From Actinomadura cremea (GTDB taxonomy: Bacteria > Actinomycetota > Actinomycetes > Streptosporangiales > Streptosporangiaceae): a stretch of 64,000 bases of DNA. The stretch spans positions 124,001 to 188,000 of the forward strand of contig NZ_BMRF01000008.1 of assembly GCF_014648495.1 (NCBI RefSeq). The letters are read 5' to 3'. The number at the start of each line of letters is the position of its first letter. The stretch's first letter is position 1. This document shows, piece after piece, positions 60,290 through 64,000 of this stretch. The notes beneath the pieces are model-generated. The model worked only from the letters and a program-made list of their open reading frames with translations, was not told the DNA's origin and did no database searches. Position numbers and translations under genes: made by a program.

Positions 60290-61224
60290 TGGAGTTCGGC
60301 ATCTACCCGGGCGGGACGACCGGCGACGACGAGGGCGGCCTCGCCACCGGACCGGCCGACGAGCCCGCGAAAATCCTCGCGGCCCTGCGCGAACTCCAGG
60401 ACGGCGGGCCGTTCCTGGTGCGCGGCTACTGCGGCTTCACCGACCAGGAAGGCGCCCGGGAGGAGACGCCGCACGACGTCGGGCGGTACGCCGGGGACGG
60501 GCGGCGCCTCGACATCGTCGTCCAGTACCAGTCGGCGTCCGGCGACGTGCCCGGCTACCTGGGGTTCGTCCGCGACGTCGTCCGCCGCCACGGCGCGGCG
60601 ATCGCCACGCTGCAGATCACCGAGGAGCCCAACGTCGCCGGGGTCTCCACCCTCGACGGCTACTACCCGGACGTCCGCCGGGCCCTCGTCGAGGGCGTCG
60701 TCGCCGCCCGCGCGGAGGCGGACCGCCTCGGCCTGGACGACCTGCGCGTCGGCTTCAACACGACGCCGATGTTCGGCCCGGCCGCCGGGTTCCTCACCGA
60801 CCTGACCGACCTCGGCGGACGGCCCTTCGTCGACGCGCTCGGCTACGTCGGCCTCGACTTCTTCCCCGACGTGTTCATGCCCGCCCCCGAGCCCGGCCCG
60901 GCCACCGCCGGGCTCCTGGCCATGCACCGCGACCTGATGACCGAGGCCGGGATCCCGGCCTCGGTCCCCCTGCACATCACCGAGAACGGGTGGCCGACCG
61001 GCCCCGGCCGCACCCCCGAACGGCAGGCCGAGGTCCTCGCGGCCGTCCTGGACGCGGTCACCGGCGAGGCCGGCGCCCTCGGTATCGGCGCCTACCTCCA
61101 CTTCGCGCTCCGCGACGCCGACTCGTCGAAGGACGGGCTCTTCCACCGGTTCGGGCTGCTGCACGACGACTACACCCCGAAGCCCGCCTTCGACGTCTAC
61201 CGGAAGTACGTCTCGGGCCGGTGA
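60289..61224 (+). CDS. TIM-barrel glycoside-hydrolase-like protein
   Basis: 311 residues. The sequence reads like a TIM-barrel hydrolase: a Glu at a strand end in LQITEEPNV (acid/base position) and a Glu in LHITENGWPTG (nucleophile position), the usual 4/7 clan A layout. Other segments are RVGFNTTPMFGPAAGFLTDL and GYVGLDFFPDVFMPA. It has no signal peptide, so it would act in the cytoplasm. It is translationally coupled to padR. Substrate unknown; homologs are mostly annotated hypothetical. Confidence 0.75.
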   Translation: MEFGIYPGGTTGDDEGGLATGPADEPAKILAALRELQDGGPFLVRGYCGFTDQEGAREETPHDVGRYAGDGRRLDIVVQYQSASGDVPGYLGFVRDVVRRHGAAIATLQITEEPNVAGVSTLDGYYPDVRRALVEGVVAARAEADRLGLDDLRVGFNTTPMFGPAAGFLTDLTDLGGRPFVDALGYVGLDFFPDVFMPAPEPGPATAGLLAMHRDLMTEAGIPASVPLHITENGWPTGPGRTPERQAEVLAAVLDAVTGEAGALGIGAYLHFALRDADSSKDGLFHRFGLLHDDYTPKPAFDVYRKYVSGR

Positions 61225-61239
61225 CCGCGGCCACCGGCC
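61216..61239 (+). terminator. Hairpin overlapping the stop of the glycoside-hydrolase-like gene
   Basis: Perfect 8-bp stem GGCCGGTG / CACCGGCC with an 8-base loop that contains part of the TGA stop. Possible terminator. Confidence 0.5.
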
Positions 61240-61615
61240 GGAGCGCGCGTCACGCCAGGCCGTACGCGCGGATCACCGTCCGCGTCACCGCGTCAGCCTT
61301 CCACCCCGGCGGTCTCGGCCGAATGGAACGTCCAGACGGTCTCCTGTTCCGTCGTCAGGGGCAGGCCGGCCCGGCCATCGAGTGGCGCACCGTGTACGTC
61401 GCCGCCTCCGCCCGAACCGTGACCCCGGCTCAGCGAGAACGAGCCCGTGCCCGTGGAGCCGCGGCCGCAGTAGTCGAGCGCCCGGCGGCCGCGTTCGCGG
61501 TGCCGATGCCGCCTTCCTCCTCCGGATCGCCGGGCGCGACAGCCGCGCTGCCGCCGTTCACCGCCACCGTGGTGGGGCTCTCGCTGCCGCTGTTGCTGCC
61601 GGGCTTCCGACGGCG
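61240..61615. other. Non-coding or decayed stretch
   Basis: About 375 bases where no frame on either strand gives a recognisable protein. Some minus-strand pieces are Gly/Arg-rich and end in a stop after short runs, which could be gene remnants, but I cannot name a family. Confidence 0.4.
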
Positions 61616-62515
61616 TCACCCCGGCGGTTCGCCGAGCAGGTCCTGGGCGGCCTGCACGAACGCGTGGACGCGGGCCGTGGCGCCGTCCGTTCGCCAGACC
61701 AGACCCCAGCGCAGCGGCGGCGCGTCGCTGAACGGGACGTAGGTGACGCCGGGGCGCGCGTAGAAGTGCGTGCTGTGCGCTCCGACGGGGAAGGCGCCCT
61801 GGCCGCCGTCGACGAGGGTGAGCACCTCGTTGAACGTGGCGGCCGTCGGGCCCGGCTCGATCGGACGTCCGGCGGGGGTGGCGCGCGGGGTGCGATCGTC
61901 GCGCGTGGACGCGGGCAGGGTGTCCGGGAACTGGATGAGCTTCACCCCGGCCAGGTCCTCCATGCTCACCGTCGCGCGGCGGGCGAAGGGGTGCGCGGAC
62001 GGGACGGCGAGCATGCGCGGTTCGGACACCAGCGTCGGTCCGGTGGTGATGCCGGGCTCGTCGACCGGGAACGACCCGAGGACGATGTCGATCTCGCCGT
62101 CGCGCAGCCACGGCATGGGATCGGCCATCTGCGCCTCGCGGAACCGGACGTCGCAGTCGGGATGACGTTCGCGGAACAGTTCGGCTGCGCCGAGCAGCAG
62201 CCGGCCGCTCGCCGCGCCGACGAAGGCGATCCGCAGCGTGCCGGTCAAGCCGCGTCCGGTGTCGATCGCCCGCTGGAAGGCCGCGGTGATCTGGTCCCAG
62301 GCCGGGCGGACGTCCGCGTACAGCCGTTCGCCGGCGGTGGTCGCCTCCACGCGGCGGCTGGTGCGGATGAACAGCGGCACGCCCGTCCGGCGCTCCAGCT
62401 GGGCGATGGTCTGGCTGACCCGGGCGGTGGACACGTGCAGCCGCTCGGCGGTGCGCCCGAAGTGCAGTTCCTCGGCCAGAGCGAGGAACGCCTCCAGTTC
62501 GTGCCGTTCCAGCAT
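61616..62515 (-). CDS. LysR-family transcriptional regulator
   Basis: 299 residues from ATG 62515 (MLERHELEAFLALAEELHFG). The helix-turn-helix continues with RTAERLHVSTARVSQTIAQL and ERRTGVPLFIRTSRRVEATT. The effector domain is of the two-lobed binding-protein type: LTGTLRIAFVGAASGRLLLG, and later DGEIDIVLGSFPVDEPGITT. It is divergent from an AhpD-like gene and probably regulates it. Longer in-frame extension upstream overlaps the divergent gene and is not used. Confidence 0.92.
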   Translation of the reverse strand: MLERHELEAFLALAEELHFGRTAERLHVSTARVSQTIAQLERRTGVPLFIRTSRRVEATTAGERLYADVRPAWDQITAAFQRAIDTGRGLTGTLRIAFVGAASGRLLLGAAELFRERHPDCDVRFREAQMADPMPWLRDGEIDIVLGSFPVDEPGITTGPTLVSEPRMLAVPSAHPFARRATVSMEDLAGVKLIQFPDTLPASTRDDRTPRATPAGRPIEPGPTAATFNEVLTLVDGGQGAFPVGAHSTHFYARPGVTYVPFSDAPPLRWGLVWRTDGATARVHAFVQAAQDLLGEPPG

Positions 62516-62633
62516 GGCGCCCCCGTCGTTAAGTCTCCCTTCACGATCGTTCCACAGGCGCTCATTGATCACCTCCTCCCCGCGCACGAGAGTGAACGTG
62601 TCGGCACATTCGCTCATACCGAGAGGAATCATC

Positions 62634-63134
62634 ATGAGCACCACCACCGTCCAGGAGGCGTCGCAGTCGCGGCTGCCGAACCCCGCCGTGCTCGTCCCCG
62701 AACTGGGGGAGATCGGCAAGGCGCTGTACAAGGCCACCGGGAACGGCTCGGTCCCGCGCGGCACCATCGGCCTCGTGCAGTTGCGCGTCGGCCAGATCGT
62801 CCGCAGCACGTACCTGATCGCCCTGCACACCGGCACCCTCCGCGGCGCGGGCGAGTCCGAGGAGCGGATCGGCGCCGTGGCGTCCTGGCAGGACGCGCCG
62901 TACTTCACCGACGCCGAGCGGGTCGCGCTGGCGCTGGCCGAGGCCGTCCTGACCGACGATCCGCACGGCGAGCGCGTGTCGGACGAGCTGTACGCGCGGG
63001 CGTCCGAGCACTACGACGACAAGGCCCTCACCACCCTGATCATGGCGATCGGCCAGGTCTGCTTCTTCGTCCCCCTCGCCCTCATCGGCAAGCCGCAGCC
63101 GGGTGTGCCGCAGACCCGGCAGTGGCGGGACTGA
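62634..63134 (+). CDS. AhpD/carboxymuconolactone-decarboxylase-like protein lacking the CxxC
   Basis: 166 residues from ATG 62634 with GAGAGGA upstream. The fold resembles AhpD/CMD: LGEIGKALYKATGNGSVPRG, LVQLRVGQIVRSTYLIALHT, the charged helix ERIGAVASWQDAPYFTDAER and a C-terminal LIMAIGQVCFFVPLALIGKP. In AhpD the second block carries the redox pair CxxC; here it reads RSTYLIALH, with both cysteines missing. The protein is therefore unlikely to be a peroxidase of the usual kind and may be a decarboxylase- or isomerase-like or structural relative. It is divergent from a LysR regulator. Confidence 0.8.
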   Translation: MSTTTVQEASQSRLPNPAVLVPELGEIGKALYKATGNGSVPRGTIGLVQLRVGQIVRSTYLIALHTGTLRGAGESEERIGAVASWQDAPYFTDAERVALALAEAVLTDDPHGERVSDELYARASEHYDDKALTTLIMAIGQVCFFVPLALIGKPQPGVPQTRQWRD

Positions 63135-63156
63135 CCGCCTGACGCCGAACGGCCCG

Positions 63157-63894
63157 GTCCCGGGTCGATGGTCGATGACTGACCGGGTGAGCCGCCACCG
63201 GCCGCGCCGGACGGCGCGGACGCCGAAGGCGACGGCGGCGCCGTGGCCGCGGTGCCCGCGACGGCGGACGCGCCCGGCACGATCGTCGCCTCCGACCGGG
63301 ACGGCGTGCGCGTCATCGACCCCGAGGACGGCCGCGCGGTCGTCCACGCCCCCACCGGCGAAGGGGACGGCGGTCCCATGCTGACCCGGCCGGCCGGCTC
63401 GGCGACGGGGAAGCCTGCTTCGCCGTCGCCCGCTACGGCGCCCCCTGGAATAGACCGTGGACCCCGGACGGCGCCATGGTCGGCGACGTGTTCCACCTGG
63501 ACGGGCCCGGTGTCCGGCGAGCCGCGTCCGGGCGGCGGCCAGGTGCGCGCGGTGGCCGGCGGCCCGGCCCGGATCGAAGCGTCCGCGTCGCCAGTGCGGC
63601 CGGTGACCGGCTCGTCCGTGTGTCGGCACCGCTCGACCTCGGCGCGCTTGCGCCCGAGCACGCGACGGCGGGCGTGCGGGACGCCTCGGCGGCAGTGAAG
63701 ATCCGCGCCACCAGGGACACCGAGGTGAGGGCGGCCACCCGTACCGCGTGTGGCGGACCGCCGACGGGCCGGCCCTGTACTCCGACCGGCGCGTGCTGAG
63801 CCGCCGCGACGGGGAGCGGCGCGGGCGGGCGGCGCTGGTGGCGCTGGTGAGGGGCCTCCCCGCGAGTTGCGCTGGAGCGGACTCCAGCGCCTAG
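63157..63894 (+). pseudogene. Decayed gene with several frameshifts
   Basis: Protein-like stretches appear in successive frames: TIVASDRDGVRVIDPEDGRA (about 63280-63340), then CFAVARYGAPWNRPW and MVGDVFHLDGPGVR (about 63416-63520), then RLVRVSAPLDLGALAPEHAT (about 63600-63660), then YRVWRTADGPALYSDRRVLS (about 63740-63800) ending in TAG at 63892. Each has coding-like base bias but no frame spans all. The repeated VRVIDPEDGRA/LYSDRRVL style might be a beta-propeller-like protein. Function unknown and probably lost; sequencing error is less likely with so many breaks. Confidence 0.5.
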
Positions 63895-63897
63895 CGT
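63867..63897 (+). promoter_or_regulatory. MerR-type promoter with 19-bp spacer and perfect dyad
   Basis: -35 TTGCGC (63867-63872), -10 TAGCGT (63892-63897), spacer exactly 19 bp. Within it GCGCTGGAG-CGGA-CTCCAGCGC (63869-63890) is a perfect 9-bp-arm dyad, the standard MerR operator form. Transcription would start at about 63905, the ATG itself. Confidence 0.8.
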
Positions 63898-63904
63898 TCG
63901 CCGC

Positions 63905-64000
63905 ATGGCTGAGGTTTCCGGGGCGGAGCCGGTCGGCATCCGGGCGGTGTCGGAGCTGACCGGGCTGAGCATGGACACGCTGCGCTGGTACGAGCGCGAA
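63905..64000 (+). CDS. MerR-family regulator, cut off by the window end
   Basis: Only the first 32 codons are visible. GIRAVSELTGLSMDTLRWYE is the start of a MerR winged helix. ATG 63905 lies at the predicted transcription start of a 19-bp-spacer promoter with a perfect dyad, so it is probably leaderless and autoregulated. The effector domain lies outside the window. Confidence 0.87.
   Translation, partial: MAEVSGAEPVGIRAVSELTGLSMDTLRWYERE

Noticed and set aside
61240-61615. Minus-strand Gly/Arg-rich open frames downstream of the LysR gene
   Set aside because: No start signal, no family match, and all look like composition artefacts or remnants too short to name.

Overview
The window comes from a very GC-rich (over 70 percent) actinobacterium. 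It shows strong third-position G/C bias, frequent GTG starts, ATGA/GTGA start-stop overlaps and several probable leaderless genes. The block purF, purM, (membrane protein), DUF3073 gene, valine dehydrogenase, conserved hypothetical and bldC has the same order as the Streptomyces bldC neighbourhood. PurS/Q/L, DUF6243 and a beta-helix membrane protein also fit a filamentous actinomycete. My best guess is Thermomonosporaceae (Actinomadura-like); this is inferred from gene content only.

Layout. 1-3.2 kb: the end of a FadE5-type acyl-CoA dehydrogenase, then an OmpA-domain lipoprotein. 3.2-8.1 kb: an AraC regulator and a four-gene siderophore ABC importer behind an IdeR/DtxR-type iron box. 8.2-9.6 kb: a membrane-anchored unknown. 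9.7-14.5 kb: a branched-chain 2-oxoacid dehydrogenase operon (E1alpha, E1beta, E2 on the minus strand), split by an IS605-type TnpB element in opposite orientation. 14.7-21.9 kb: a beta-helix membrane protein, then purS, an anti-sigma-like ATPase, purQ and a purL with an extraordinary 515-residue repetitive N-terminal extension. 22-24.1 kb: a MerR regulator and the relic of a small integrative element (11-bp direct repeats and a broken tyrosine integrase) sitting at the 3' end of a cell-wall hydrolase gene. 24.1-35.5 kb: the hydrolase, a Ser/Thr kinase, a sterol-carrier-like protein, a LamG protein, purF-purM, DUF3073, vdh and bldC.

35.5-45.8 kb: an eight-copy 15-bp tandem repeat, TetR and LacI regulators, an amidase lipoprotein, a divergent MFS/ArsR pair, two methyltransferases, pyrD and small conserved proteins. 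45.8-59.7 kb: a large, apparently LacI-controlled catabolic locus. The leftward arm carries two permeases, a sugar-type binding lipoprotein, two didomain SnoaL-like proteins, a histidinol-dehydrogenase-like enzyme and a nitrilase-family hydrolase. The rightward arm carries a bicupin, an alpha/beta hydrolase, a second (broken) histidinol-dehydrogenase-like gene, an SDR and an HpcH/HpaI aldolase. GCATA/TATGC palindromes lie in front of the operons and the repressor. No ATPase is encoded, so a shared MsiK-like ATPase is likely. This is the best candidate for an undescribed pathway. 59.7-64 kb: PadR with a glycoside-hydrolase-like protein, a LysR/AhpD-like divergent pair, a decayed gene, and the start of a MerR regulator cut off by the window end.

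Functional themes: de novo purine synthesis (purS, Q, L, F, M) and pyrimidine synthesis (pyrD), branched-chain amino acid catabolism (vdh and the bkd operon), iron uptake, and an unknown carbohydrate- or acid-like substrate catabolism. I saw no rRNA, tRNA or CRISPR array.
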